Shown here: positions 7,667-17,493 of the stretch, piece by piece | Numbering within the stretch: the stretch's first letter is position 1 | Layout: the number at the start of each line of letters is the position of its first letter | DNA from: Furfurilactobacillus milii | GTDB lineage: Bacteria; Bacillota; Bacilli; Lactobacillales; Lactobacillaceae | Direction of reading: 5' to 3' | Assembly (NCBI RefSeq): GCF_009863985.1 | Contig: NZ_WEZT01000005.1 | Span: 340,017 to 389,384, forward strand | DNA: 49,368 nucleotides | Position numbers and translations under genes: made by a program | The notes under the pieces: model-generated | Database searches by the model: none | The model's input: only the letters and a program-made list of their open reading frames with translations | Told to the model about the DNA's origin: nothing

Positions 7667-9319
7667 CTATTCTTTAATCAATCCTTTAAACAGTCCGTAA
7701 ACGAATTCGTTTGCATCAAATGGTCGCAGATCGTTGACTTGTTCGCCCAGACCAACAAATTTAACGGGTAAATGCATTTCATTTCTAATTGCCAACACGA
7801 TACCACCTTTAGCAGTACCGTCAAGCTTCGTCAATACAATACCAGTAACGGCTGTAATCTCGCCAAACGTCTTTGCTTGGTTCAACGCATTTTGACCTGT
7901 TGTGGCATCTAGCACGAGTAAGACCTCATGCGGAGCCTCAGGAATTTCACGCGTTAACACACGCTTCATTTTTGACAACTCGTTCATCAAATTAACTTTG
8001 TTTTGCAAACGACCAGCCGTATCAACCATCAAAATATCAAAGTGTTCATCTTTTGCGCGTTGCACTGCGTCAAAAACAACTGCGGCTGGGTCACTACGTT
8101 CAGGTAACGCCACTACGGGAACGCCATCGCGTTGTCCCCATACTTGTAACTGTTCAATGGCACCAGCACGAAAAGTATCGGCCGCAGCCAACAAAACTTT
8201 TTTACCTTGTTGCTTGTACATGTTAGCCATTTTCCCGACCGTTGTGGTTTTCCCAACCCCGTTGACACCAACGAAGAAGATGACGGTAGGTCCACTTTCA
8301 GCCATGTTGACGGCAATGTTTTCGTCAGCACCATCCTGATCGTATAAGTTGACTAACTTTTCTACGATCACGTTTTCAACATCCTGTTGCTTTTTCGCAT
8401 TTTTCAATTTAACTTCGTCGCGAAGCTCATCGGTTATCTGAACTGCAGTATTGAAACCAACATCCGCTCCGATCAGCGTTTCTTCAAGATCATCAAAGAA
8501 ATCTTCATCAACAGAACGGAAATTAGCTAAGAACGCATTCAAACGATCACCAAGCGTCTTACGCGACTTGGCTAATCCCTGATCATAAAGTTCAGCATCC
8601 GTTCGCGTATCTGTCGCTGACTCAGATGCTTCACTCGACTCAGACTCAGATACGTTATTTTCGGAGGCACTAACAGATGTACTGACAGCAAACTCACTCG
8701 CAACTGACTGACTGGCCTGTTCACTTTGAGACGCTAATTCAGATGCTTGTTGTTCAGATGCGCTTTTTTCAGCAGCATCAGCGCTCAGTGAAGCGGTCCG
8801 ATGTGCCAATTGACGAGCCGCCGCTATCGAATTAGCGACAGATTGCCGCGCCGTCAGGCCACTCGTAGCATTACTACTAGTAACGGCCGACTTTGCCTCA
8901 GACGGTTGGCTGTCCGTTAACGAGGCAACACTTGCAGTTGATTGTTGATGGTCTTTGCTTCCGTTTAAATCGGCGTTTAAGCCTGATTTTTGTGCAGAAG
9001 CATCGTTACTCTCGTCAGTTACTAATGAACTAGATGCCACCGTGCTTCCTGTTGCCGATTCCATCGCCTCATCCGACACACCATGTTGGCTGTTAGCCGA
9101 TGAAGGTGTCTGCGAATCATGATCAGACTGGCTATCATGATCCTGACTGGGCACAATGGAAGTTGCTATTTCAACTCGTTCAGAGTCAGAATTGGCCGAT
9201 TGAGCAGATTCTGAACCGACCGTCGATTGCGAGGCCGTTTCAGAATTTTCACTGGCCTGATCTGAGTCTTTTTTATTTTCTTCAGCGTTTCGACGACGAA
9301 AAATATCAAATAGTCCCAT
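7667..9319 (-). CDS. ftsY: Signal recognition particle receptor FtsY with a long Ser-rich N-terminal region
   Basis: The SRP receptor GTPase that docks Ffh-ribosome complexes at the membrane. The protein is 550 residues. Residues 245-550 are the NG domain: GVNGVGKTTTVGKMA near residue 352, DTAGRLQ and TKLDGTAKGG, ending at GLFKGLIKE. Residues 10-240 are low complexity, mostly Ser, Ala, Gln, Glu and Asp, and acidic. The Bacillus subtilis protein is about 330 residues, so this tail is exceptionally long; it resembles the acidic A domain of E. coli FtsY in position but not obviously in sequence. It is the last gene of rnc-smc-ftsY, 27 bases after smc. Confidence 0.96.
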   Translation of the reverse strand: MGLFDIFRRRNAEENKKDSDQASENSETASQSTVGSESAQSANSDSERVEIATSIVPSQDHDSQSDHDSQTPSSANSQHGVSDEAMESATGSTVASSSLVTDESNDASAQKSGLNADLNGSKDHQQSTASVASLTDSQPSEAKSAVTSSNATSGLTARQSVANSIAAARQLAHRTASLSADAAEKSASEQQASELASQSEQASQSVASEFAVSTSVSASENNVSESESSEASESATDTRTDAELYDQGLAKSRKTLGDRLNAFLANFRSVDEDFFDDLEETLIGADVGFNTAVQITDELRDEVKLKNAKKQQDVENVIVEKLVNLYDQDGADENIAVNMAESGPTVIFFVGVNGVGKTTTVGKMANMYKQQGKKVLLAAADTFRAGAIEQLQVWGQRDGVPVVALPERSDPAAVVFDAVQRAKDEHFDILMVDTAGRLQNKVNLMNELSKMKRVLTREIPEAPHEVLLVLDATTGQNALNQAKTFGEITAVTGIVLTKLDGTAKGGIVLAIRNEMHLPVKFVGLGEQVNDLRPFDANEFVYGLFKGLIKE

Positions 9320-9346
9320 TTCTTCACCTTCTCAAATTTAAATTTA

Positions 9347-12300
9347 TTATGACACAGCTTCAACATCATCGAGAGAAACCGAAACCATTTTTGAAACACC
9401 CGATTCCTGCATAGTGACCCCGTACAGCACGTTTGCGTTCACCATTGTGCCTTTACGATGTGTAATGACAATGAATTGTGTATCACCTGCAAATTCACGC
9501 AGATAGCGAGCAAACCGCGTAACGTTGGCTTCATCCAAGGCCGCTTCTGTCTCATCGAGAATTGCAAACGGAACGGGCCGCACGTCAAGAATCGCAAACA
9601 AGAGTGTAATCGCAGTCAAGGCTCGCTCACCGCCTGAAAGCAAGCTCATTCGCTGGAACTTCTTGCCAGGCGGCTGCGCCATGATGTCGATTCCAGTCGT
9701 CAATAAGTGTTCCGGATCAGTCAGAACTAGTTGTGCCTTACCGCCACCAAACATCTGAACGAAAATCTTGCTGAAGGCCTTGGCCACGTCATCAAATGCT
9801 TGTTTGAATCGCGTCTGAACTTCTCCGTCCATTTCTGTCATGGTTTCCTGTAACTGCTGTTGGCTGGTCAATAAATCTGACTGTTGGCGTGCCAAGAAAT
9901 CATAACGTTCTGAAACACGCTGGTATTCGTCAATCGCGCCAATATTCACATCACCAATTTCATCCAAACCACGCTTGAGTAGCTTCAACTGCTTTCTAAT
10001 CTCATTCGGATCGAGGTCATTCAAACCAGCTTGAGCATCTTCAAAACTCAATTGATAGGTTTCGCTCAACGTATTTAAATCATTATCTAACAATGTTGCC
10101 AGTCGGGATTGACGGGCACTCAAATCATTCATCTCACTCAGAGATGCGCGTTGAAGCCCCTGAATCCTCGTTAACTCGGCATCGCCAGTCGTTAATTGAT
10201 CACTCAATTCCGTCAAGTCAGCATTTGTTTGTTCTAACTGCTTCACAACTTGCTTAACTTCGGCCTGCGATTTGGTCAATTGAGCAGCAACTTCACTCAT
10301 TGACATCCCCGAAACCGATTGGCTCGTTTGCAACGATTTCAAACGATCAGATAATGATTGCTGACGGTCAGTAAGATCCTTTAAGGATTGCACGCCCCGC
10401 CTGTAATCAGCTTCTTTAGCGGCTAATTGGGCTTTAGCAGCCGCCAACCAAGTCATCTTTTCTTGTAACTGAGTCGCTTTCGTTTCATCGTCTGCCGTTA
10501 AACTCGTCAAGTCCCGTTGTGCTTGTTCACGTTGAGCTTTGATTGTTGCCAGCTGTTGCTCAGTTGCAGCTGTGTTGGACTTGTTCTTTGCCAACTGTGA
10601 TTCATAATCGGCTGCATCCTGAACCTGTTGGTCACGTTCAAACTGACTAGCAGAAAGCTTTCGCTTGGCTTCCTTAATTTTGTCACCGAGCAGCTCTAAT
10701 TGACCTGATTGCTGCTGAACCTGAGTATCAGCATCGTTCATTTGATTTCGTAAGTCTGTCCCCGTGCTAGCCATGGCGTCGACTTGTGATTGCAAATCAG
10801 CAACATGTTGTTCTTGTTGATCCAATTTGGCCTGCATTTCTGCGATAGCCGCTGTCAGTTCATCACGTTCAGCGCGTTGGCTTAATAAACCAGCCTGAGC
10901 GTTTCGATTGGCCCCACCAGTAATCGAACCACTGGCATTCATGACCTGACCATCTTGTGTCACGATTCTAAAGCGATGACCAGCGATGTTCGCAATCGCA
11001 ATCGCAGCATCTAAATCAGTCGCAACAACAGTGGTTCCCAACAAATGATCAATGACTGGCTCCAATGACTGATCAAACGTCACTAGTTCCGCTGCCAAGC
11101 CGACATACCCGTTGGTGGATGAAACTGCTGACAGCTGTGCTGATGAGAGTCGACGGCCATGGATGGTCGTTAATGGCAGAAAGGTTGCTCGCCCGGCTCG
11201 TTGCTGGGTCAAATAATGCACTGCATCACGGGCCGTCTGTTCATCACGAACAACTAATTGCTGTAATTGAGCTCCTAAAGCCGTTTCAATGGCCTTGACC
11301 AAATCCTTGGGTACGGTGATGAGATCCGCCACTGAACCGACTAAGCCACTAAACTTGTTTCGTTGCTTCAAAATCGCCTTAACACCTTGATAAAAACCAG
11401 CGTGTTCCTCATTCAAAGCTGCCAGACTATCCGCACGGGCCTTGGCCCGTTGTTGTACACCTAACGCGTTGTACCAATTTTTTTGTGCTTTTTCAAAGGC
11501 TTGTGTAAGCTCCTGGTACTTATCACCAGCATCCTTAAAGCTAGCACGTACTTTGTCTTGATTGGATTTACTAATACTCAGTTGAGCAGCTAACTGATCA
11601 CGCTGGGCCGTTAATTGATCCAATTCTGCACGGGCTTTGCCAGCTTCATCCGAAAGGTGGGCGCGGGCCTGACCGCCTTGCTCATGTTCCCGTTCCAAAT
11701 AATGCAACTCATTGTGCAAGGTTGTCAGTGACTGCATTTGCTCAATGTATGAGTCTTGTAACTGACTAATTTTGCTTTCTAACGTTGCTTGTTGCTGTTT
11801 GTTTTGGCCATCTTTAAGGCCTGCAACGACACTACTGGCTTCGTCAATGGCCTGTTGTTGAGTAGCAATAGCCGCCTTTAAAGTATCGTTATCAGCGATC
11901 ACTTTTTGTGCATTTGTCTTTGCTTCGCTTAGTGCATGGTTTACTTCTTCCAATTGTTGCTGTTGAAAGGCTGTTTTGGTGCTGGCATTAGTCCGTTGAC
12001 CCGTTAACCGCTCAACTTGCTGCGTAAGTGTTAACTGTTTGTTCTGCAAAGTATCTTTTTTGTTCAGCAATTCTGTTTGATGCTGTTTCATCTTTGCGAC
12101 AGCTTGCGTTTGGTCTTTTACTTGTTGCTCATAGTCACTCACAAGCATCTTGGCCTGGGTCATTTTCTGATCGACCTCGTGCTTAGCGCGTCGATTATCC
12201 TGAATTTCAATAACCAATCTAGATTTATCCAAATCGTCAAACCGGTGCTTTTGATCAAGATAGTCCTTAGCCATGGCACTTTGCTCAGCCAACGGTTCCA

Positions 12301-12904
12301 TCTGGCTTTCCAGTTCCGCAATAATATCATTGACCCGGTTCAAATACTCGCGAGTCGTGCCTAATTCTTTTTCAGCCTTGTCCTTATTTTGCTTGTACTT
12401 ATAGACACCGGCTACTTCTTCGATAATTGTGCGGCGGTCTTCCGGTTTACTATTAAAAACGGCTTCAACACGCCCCTGACTAATAATCGAAAATGATTCT
12501 CGACCTAAGCCAGTATCCATGAATAAACTAACAACGTCACGAAGCCGACACTGATTACCATTGATCCGATACTCAGATTCCCCGTTACGAAAAAGACGCC
12601 GTGTAACGCGAACTTCAGCATAATCACTCTTTAGATAATGATCACTGTTATCAAACGTAATCGAGACTTCCGCTCGGTTAAGTGGCTTTCGGTTCGCTGC
12701 GCCGGCAAAAATCACGTCAGTCATTTTGGTTCCACGAAGATCACGCGCAGACTGCTCGCCTAAAACCCAACGGATGGCTTCAATAATATTACTTTTACCG
12801 CTTCCGTTCGGGCCGACAATACCAGTCATGCCCGGCATAAATTCAATTTTTGTCTTATCAGCAAACGATTTAAAGCCGCTGATCTCTAAGGCCTTTAATT
12901 TCAT
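9347..12904 (-). CDS. smc: Chromosome partition/condensin protein Smc
   Basis: An 1185-residue ATPase of normal Smc length. It has Walker A GPNGSGKS at residues 31-38, two very long Gln/Ala/Glu/Lys-rich coiled coils, and a hinge of about 150 residues around 500-670 (GFYQGVKAILK to GSITGG). The C-terminal head carries the signature LLSGGERALT near 1085 and Walker B PFAILDETEAALDEAN near 1113. It works with ScpA and ScpB, which are not in this window, to compact and segregate the chromosome. It lies 18 bases downstream of rnc and 27 upstream of ftsY, the order common in Firmicutes. Confidence 0.98.
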   Translation of the reverse strand: MKLKALEISGFKSFADKTKIEFMPGMTGIVGPNGSGKSNIIEAIRWVLGEQSARDLRGTKMTDVIFAGAANRKPLNRAEVSITFDNSDHYLKSDYAEVRVTRRLFRNGESEYRINGNQCRLRDVVSLFMDTGLGRESFSIISQGRVEAVFNSKPEDRRTIIEEVAGVYKYKQNKDKAEKELGTTREYLNRVNDIIAELESQMEPLAEQSAMAKDYLDQKHRFDDLDKSRLVIEIQDNRRAKHEVDQKMTQAKMLVSDYEQQVKDQTQAVAKMKQHQTELLNKKDTLQNKQLTLTQQVERLTGQRTNASTKTAFQQQQLEEVNHALSEAKTNAQKVIADNDTLKAAIATQQQAIDEASSVVAGLKDGQNKQQQATLESKISQLQDSYIEQMQSLTTLHNELHYLEREHEQGGQARAHLSDEAGKARAELDQLTAQRDQLAAQLSISKSNQDKVRASFKDAGDKYQELTQAFEKAQKNWYNALGVQQRAKARADSLAALNEEHAGFYQGVKAILKQRNKFSGLVGSVADLITVPKDLVKAIETALGAQLQQLVVRDEQTARDAVHYLTQQRAGRATFLPLTTIHGRRLSSAQLSAVSSTNGYVGLAAELVTFDQSLEPVIDHLLGTTVVATDLDAAIAIANIAGHRFRIVTQDGQVMNASGSITGGANRNAQAGLLSQRAERDELTAAIAEMQAKLDQQEQHVADLQSQVDAMASTGTDLRNQMNDADTQVQQQSGQLELLGDKIKEAKRKLSASQFERDQQVQDAADYESQLAKNKSNTAATEQQLATIKAQREQAQRDLTSLTADDETKATQLQEKMTWLAAAKAQLAAKEADYRRGVQSLKDLTDRQQSLSDRLKSLQTSQSVSGMSMSEVAAQLTKSQAEVKQVVKQLEQTNADLTELSDQLTTGDAELTRIQGLQRASLSEMNDLSARQSRLATLLDNDLNTLSETYQLSFEDAQAGLNDLDPNEIRKQLKLLKRGLDEIGDVNIGAIDEYQRVSERYDFLARQQSDLLTSQQQLQETMTEMDGEVQTRFKQAFDDVAKAFSKIFVQMFGGGKAQLVLTDPEHLLTTGIDIMAQPPGKKFQRMSLLSGGERALTAITLLFAILDVRPVPFAILDETEAALDEANVTRFARYLREFAGDTQFIVITHRKGTMVNANVLYGVTMQESGVSKMVSVSLDDVEAVS

Positions 12905-12922
12905 GCAACATCCATCCGTTAA

Positions 12923-13657
12923 TTAATCGAGTTCGTCCTTACCGTGCGTCACTAATGTTTCTTGTTGACCACGAAGACTTTGAAGCGCCTGTAACGCAGC
13001 CGCTTGTTCTGCATTCTTCTTTGATTTACCGGTGCCTTCACCAATAATCTTTTGATCTGCAGCAACGGTCATCGTAAAGTTGCGATCGTTTTCGGGGCCA
13101 TCTTCACGTTTAAGCTCGTAATCAATAATGACATCGCCATCGCGTTGTAGCCATTCCTGCAATGCCGTTTTATAGTCAATCGCATGATCGAACCAGCCTG
13201 CATCAAGTTTGGGAAAAATAACCTTTGTGATAAAGGCAACAACGGCATCTTTGCCTTGGTCCAAATACAATGCGCCAATAAAGGATTCAAAAATATCACA
13301 AAGTAATGATGAGCGGTGACGGGCACCCTCTTTTTCTTCTCCGCGACCCAAACGGATGTATTGATCAAAATGGCACTCTAGTGCAAACTTGGCAAAACTA
13401 GCCTCTTGAACCATTGCCGCACGTAGCCGTGTCAACTTACCTTGTGGCATTTCTGGATACCGCTTATAAATGTACTCTGATACGGTCAATTGAAGCACCG
13501 CATCACCTAAAAATTCAATTCGCTCATAAAACTTCAAGTTTTGATGTGGATGTTCATTTACGTAGCTGGCTTGTGTAAACGCCTCGTCCAGTAGTTCCGG
13601 ATGCTGAAAATGAATATCAAATCGTTTTGCTAACTCGTCTTCTAGTCCTGCAATCAA
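12923..13657 (-). CDS. rnc: Ribonuclease III
   Basis: A 244-residue double-strand-specific endoribonuclease that processes rRNA precursors and other structured RNAs. The catalytic signature ERIEFLGDAVL is at residues 45-55, and DIFESFIGALYLDQG carries the second metal-binding acidic residues. A double-stranded RNA-binding domain follows from about residue 165 (DYKTALQEWLQ to KKNAEQAAALQAL). The start is TTG at 13655-13657, with AAGGAG eight bases upstream; no ATG is near. It begins the rnc-smc-ftsY unit, separated from acpP by a terminator. Confidence 0.97.
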   Translation of the reverse strand: MIAGLEDELAKRFDIHFQHPELLDEAFTQASYVNEHPHQNLKFYERIEFLGDAVLQLTVSEYIYKRYPEMPQGKLTRLRAAMVQEASFAKFALECHFDQYIRLGRGEEKEGARHRSSLLCDIFESFIGALYLDQGKDAVVAFITKVIFPKLDAGWFDHAIDYKTALQEWLQRDGDVIIDYELKREDGPENDRNFTMTVAADQKIIGEGTGKSKKNAEQAAALQALQSLRGQQETLVTHGKDELD

Positions 13658-13713
13658 TGTGAACGCTCCTTAAGTCCTATTGTGACAATGCATTTTTACA
13701 TAAACTGACTGTT

Positions 13714-13740
13714 TAAAAAAACCGCCTGTGAGGCGGCTTT
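13714..13740 (-). terminator. Terminator between acpP and rnc
   Basis: AAGCCGCCT pairs with AGGCGGTTT around CAC, followed on the minus strand by a T run. It would end or weaken transcription from plsX-acpP before rnc. Confidence 0.85.
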
Positions 13741-13747
13741 ACCAAAC

Positions 13748-13999
13748 TTAGTCAGTTTTTTCCTGATGATCATAAATGTAATCGACCACTTGACCAATGG
13801 TCGTCAATTTTTCGGCATCATCATCCGAAATTTCGGAGCCAAAAGTATCTTCTAGTTCCATGATAAATTCAACGAAATCAATGGAATCAGCATCTAAATC
13901 AGTTCGAAAGTTAAGGTCATTAGTAATCTTGTCCTTGCTAACTTCAAACCGGTCTTCAATAATTTTAGAGATTTTATCAAAAATTTCCTGTTTAGTCAT
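13748..13999 (-). CDS. acpP: Acyl carrier protein
   Basis: An 83-residue acidic four-helix protein carrying growing fatty acids on a phosphopantetheine arm. The attachment serine is Ser39 in LDADSIDFVEF; most ACPs have DSLD, so DSID is a conservative change. It lies directly downstream of plsX, whose substrate is acyl-ACP, and is followed by a strong terminator. It could be one of two ACP copies, because lactobacilli often carry another in the fab cluster, which is not in this window. Confidence 0.95.
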   Translation of the reverse strand: MTKQEIFDKISKIIEDRFEVSKDKITNDLNFRTDLDADSIDFVEFIMELEDTFGSEISDDDAEKLTTIGQVVDYIYDHQEKTD

Positions 14000-14076
14000 G
14001 TTTAACCTAGTTTCTCATAAGTGTTTTACAGTCATTTAGTCTATCGTTTTAGGGGCGAAATGTCTACCTCTCGAAG

Positions 14077-15105
14077 CTACTTTTCAGTGTTATCCGCGTT
14101 TGTTTGGTCCGCCGAAGTATCAAAATAGTCAATTGTTTGTTGAATTAATCCGCTAGCAATAATCTGATGAATCTGACCCATTGTATTGCGAACGGTTTCT
14201 GCTTTCGAAGAACCATGAGTTTTGATTACTGCACCTTTCAAACCGAGCAACACTGCCCCACCATGTTTGGAATAATCCATGACCTGACCAACTTGGTGAA
14301 ATGCATTGCGACTCAGTACATAACCCATCTTAGCCTTGGTAGAAGCCATGATTTTTGAGCGAATCAACGTCATCATGGACAGTGCCGTTCCCTCAATGGC
14401 CTTTAACGTAGCATTTCCAGTAAAACCATCTGTCACAACAACGTCAGCCGCGCCATTTAATAATTCGCGAGATTCCACATTACCAATAAAATTAATGTTT
14501 GTCATTTCTGACAATCGTTGGTATGCCTCACGATGCGCTTTGTCACCCTTATCAGATTCGGTACCGTTGTTCAGTAACCCAACGCGAGGTGTTTTGATAC
14601 CCATCACGGTTTGACCATAAAAATTGCCTAACACAGCAAATTGTTCAAGGTTAGCAACTTTATAATCAGCGTTGGCACCAACGTCTAGCATGGTGAAACT
14701 ACCAGTGGCATCTCCAGTGACAACTGGCAATGTGGTCGTTAATCCGGGCCGATCAATTCCTTTGACACGACCAATAATAAACAGTCCCGCGGCAAGAACA
14801 GCACCCGTATTGCCAGCAGAGAAGAATGCATCTGCCGTATGTTCTTTAACAGCAGTTGCGGCTAACACGATGGACGAATCCTTTTTCGTCCGCACCGCGC
14901 GCACCGGCTCATCTTCCATCGCAATGACGGAATTTGCGGGCACAACGGTAATACGATCATCGTTTTGAACCAACGCTTTAATTTGCTTTTCCGGTCCAAA
15001 TAGTTGAAAGGACATGTCAGGATATTTGTCCCGAGCCAACTCAACACCATTGACAATTTCTTCTGGGGCATTATCGCCGCCCATTGCATCTACAGCAACT
15101 TTCAC
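14077..15105 (-). CDS. plsX: Phosphate acyltransferase PlsX
   Basis: A soluble enzyme of about 342 residues that converts acyl-ACP and phosphate to acyl-phosphate, the first step toward phosphatidic acid with PlsY. It begins VKVAVDAMGGDNAPEEIV, the canonical N-terminus, read from GTG at 15105 with AAGGT seven bases before it. A longer frame from 15156 adds 17 residues without a family match. Further marks are SAGNTGAVLA and ALPVVTGDATGSFTMLDVGAN-like blocks and a C-terminal Asp/Thr-rich tail. It is followed by acpP and preceded by recG. Confidence 0.96.
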   Translation of the reverse strand: MKVAVDAMGGDNAPEEIVNGVELARDKYPDMSFQLFGPEKQIKALVQNDDRITVVPANSVIAMEDEPVRAVRTKKDSSIVLAATAVKEHTADAFFSAGNTGAVLAAGLFIIGRVKGIDRPGLTTTLPVVTGDATGSFTMLDVGANADYKVANLEQFAVLGNFYGQTVMGIKTPRVGLLNNGTESDKGDKAHREAYQRLSEMTNINFIGNVESRELLNGAADVVVTDGFTGNATLKAIEGTALSMMTLIRSKIMASTKAKMGYVLSRNAFHQVGQVMDYSKHGGAVLLGLKGAVIKTHGSSKAETVRNTMGQIHQIIASGLIQQTIDYFDTSADQTNADNTEK

Positions 15106-15208
15106 AGTTCTACCTTCGCTTTCTAAACCCGTTTTTATAATAAAGAAACTACTCACACCATTTAAGTCAAGCGATTAAACATTCAACCGTAACTTTTTAG
15201 GCATAACG

Positions 15209-17254
15209 CTAATCAAGAGTTGAATGTCGTTTTAATTCGCTTTGTTCGTAACCGGCCAATTCACGATTATCTGGTTGAGTCTGCCAATTAGGCTGATCCA
15301 CCAAAGCAATCGCTTCCTGTTGAGCAATCTGCAAAATTTTAATCTGCGCAACGGGATCGCCGACTCTGAAGTCTGGCACCCCAGACTGTTTTGTACCCAA
15401 CAAATCTCCAGAACCACGTAATTCTAAATCTTTTTGAGCCAAAAGAAAACCGTCGTTTGTATCCGTCATGACTTGCATTCTAGCAATGCCGTCCTGGGTC
15501 TTAGGGTCTGCAACAAGAATACACGTTGACGCAACTGACCCCCGACCGACTCGACCACGTAATTGATGTAGTTGTGCCAAGCCGAAGCGATCCGCATCAA
15601 AAATGAGCATTACCGTAGCATTCGGCACGTCCACGCCGACTTCAATTACAGTTGTTGATACCAGCACGTCGTAATCATCAGCCTTAAAGGCATTCATGAC
15701 AGCTTCTTTGTCCTCGTTTTTCAACCGGCCATGTAACAAACCAACTCGATAATCCGGCGCAAAGTTTTCACTTAAATGGTCATAAATCGCCTCAGCATTC
15801 TTGACGTCCAGTGCTTCCGACTCTTCAATTAGCGGTGTGACGACATACGCCTGTTGACCAGCGGCTAATTGGGTGCGGATAAAATCCATCGCAGCTTCAA
15901 CCTGATTGCTGTGAATCCAACGGGTAGTAATCGGTTTTCTGCCTGCCGGTAGTTCGTCAATAATGGAAACATCCATTTCGCCATAAGCGGTAATTTGCAA
16001 GGTTCGGGGGATCGGTGTCGCCGTCATTGCCAATATATCTGGATGTTGCCCTTTTTGACGCAGGGCCTGTCGTTGGTTAACACCAAACCGGTGTTGCTCG
16101 TCAATAATTGCCAAACCAAGTTGGTGATAAACCACATCGTCTGAAATTAAGGCGTGCGTGCCAATAATTAAGTTTACTTCACCACTAGCAATATGTTTCA
16201 ATGCCTCGCGACGAGCCTTTGCCTTTGTTGATCCCGTCAGCAAAACGATATTGATCGGCAAATCCTTAAAAATATTGGCCAAATTACGTGCATGTTGCTC
16301 AGCCAATATTTCAGTTGGCGCCATGAGCGCGGCCTGATATCCCGCAGTAATGGCTGCGTATATAACAATGGCCGCCACGATTGTTTTACCGGAACCAACA
16401 TCTCCCTGCAGTAATCGGTTCATGTGAAGTGGTCGTTTTAGATCCGCACAGATTTCGTTAACCACTTTCTTTTGCGCATTGGTGAGTTCAAACGGCAATG
16501 TCTTGATAAATTTTTTTAACGCTTCATTATCATATTCAATACTGATGCCAGCTGCCTGGTGATCTTTTGCCCGCATCATTTGCAAACGTAATTCAAACAA
16601 GAAAAACTCTTCAAACACAGCCGTTCGCCGTGCAGCTTTGGCCGCCTCTGGATCCTTCGGAAAATGAAGATCATGAATCATTGTTCGACGATCTAAAAGA
16701 CGATATTTTTCAATCAGTTTCGCGGGCAAAACCGTATAGATAACGTCCTGATATGCCTCATACGCCTGTTTCACCAGTTGAGCAATCGTACTCTGACGAA
16801 TGTGCTTGTTCGTCGAATAAATGGCACCAAACGCTGCCTTATCGCTACTGGTGATTAATTTCATCCCGGACAGGCTCTTTCGAGTAGCATCCCACTTACC
16901 ATAAACGGCTGTTTCTTGGCCAATCGCCAGTTGCTTGTCCAACCACGGTTGGTTGAAAAATGTAACACCGACGACGTCATGACCGATAAGTAAGCGAAAG
17001 TTTAAGCGACTCTTTTTTCTGCCAAATCTGACGACTGTCGGTTCGTTTGCTACAGTGCCTTTCAGGGTGATTTTTTCACCCTCAGTCACTTTGGACAAAT
17101 CCTTAGCAGCCATATCATCATAACGAAATGGGAAGTATTCCAATAAGTCAGCAATCGTTTGAATACCTAACGTTTTTAGCGCAGCGGCACGTTGTTCACC
17201 GACGCCGCTTAATTGTGTCACTGGATCTTCGATTGACTTTAACGGCGCAGACAT
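15209..17254 (-). CDS. recG: ATP-dependent DNA helicase RecG
   Basis: A 681-residue superfamily 2 helicase that remodels stalled forks and branched recombination intermediates. An N-terminal wedge (OB-fold) domain is seen in the first 200 residues, with PFRYDD near residue 43. The helicase core has GDVGSGKT (about 282-289), DEQHRFGVNQR (motif II), MTATPIPRT (motif III), and the C-terminal QLRGRVGRG (motif VI). GGAGG is seven bases before ATG. It is the first gene of recG-plsX-acpP as seen here, about 240 bases after the end of fakA. Confidence 0.97.
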   Translation of the reverse strand: MSAPLKSIEDPVTQLSGVGEQRAAALKTLGIQTIADLLEYFPFRYDDMAAKDLSKVTEGEKITLKGTVANEPTVVRFGRKKSRLNFRLLIGHDVVGVTFFNQPWLDKQLAIGQETAVYGKWDATRKSLSGMKLITSSDKAAFGAIYSTNKHIRQSTIAQLVKQAYEAYQDVIYTVLPAKLIEKYRLLDRRTMIHDLHFPKDPEAAKAARRTAVFEEFFLFELRLQMMRAKDHQAAGISIEYDNEALKKFIKTLPFELTNAQKKVVNEICADLKRPLHMNRLLQGDVGSGKTIVAAIVIYAAITAGYQAALMAPTEILAEQHARNLANIFKDLPINIVLLTGSTKAKARREALKHIASGEVNLIIGTHALISDDVVYHQLGLAIIDEQHRFGVNQRQALRQKGQHPDILAMTATPIPRTLQITAYGEMDVSIIDELPAGRKPITTRWIHSNQVEAAMDFIRTQLAAGQQAYVVTPLIEESEALDVKNAEAIYDHLSENFAPDYRVGLLHGRLKNEDKEAVMNAFKADDYDVLVSTTVIEVGVDVPNATVMLIFDADRFGLAQLHQLRGRVGRGSVASTCILVADPKTQDGIARMQVMTDTNDGFLLAQKDLELRGSGDLLGTKQSGVPDFRVGDPVAQIKILQIAQQEAIALVDQPNWQTQPDNRELAGYEQSELKRHSTLD

Positions 17255-17434
17255 TTTGAAACCTCCCTTCCAATTATGCAGTGTGATTTAATCTGAAGTA
17301 AATGCATTACTCTTATCGTATCAAAGACGGGCAAAAAACGACAGATAAGCAATAGAAAAAGAACAGTTTACGACCTAACACGAGTAAAAACGTCATCCAA
17401 AACAATAGGCAAAACTAAGTTAAACAGCTATTAC

Positions 17435-17479
17435 TAAATCAAAAAATTCCTAAACCTAGAGTACAGGAATAGGAATTTT
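17435..17479 (-). terminator. Terminator after fakA
   Basis: AAAATTCCTA (17443-17452) pairs with TAGGAATTTT (17470-17479), and the minus strand continues as TTTTTTG. The rest of the interval to recG (17255-17434) shows no gene; it should contain the recG promoter but I cannot place it with confidence. Confidence 0.75.
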
Positions 17480-17493
17480 ACAATTGTTTTTAA

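Noticed and set aside
8113-8334. Open frames inside ftsY and smc on both strands
   Set aside because: They lie wholly within strong genes, lack ribosome binding sites and show no family pattern.
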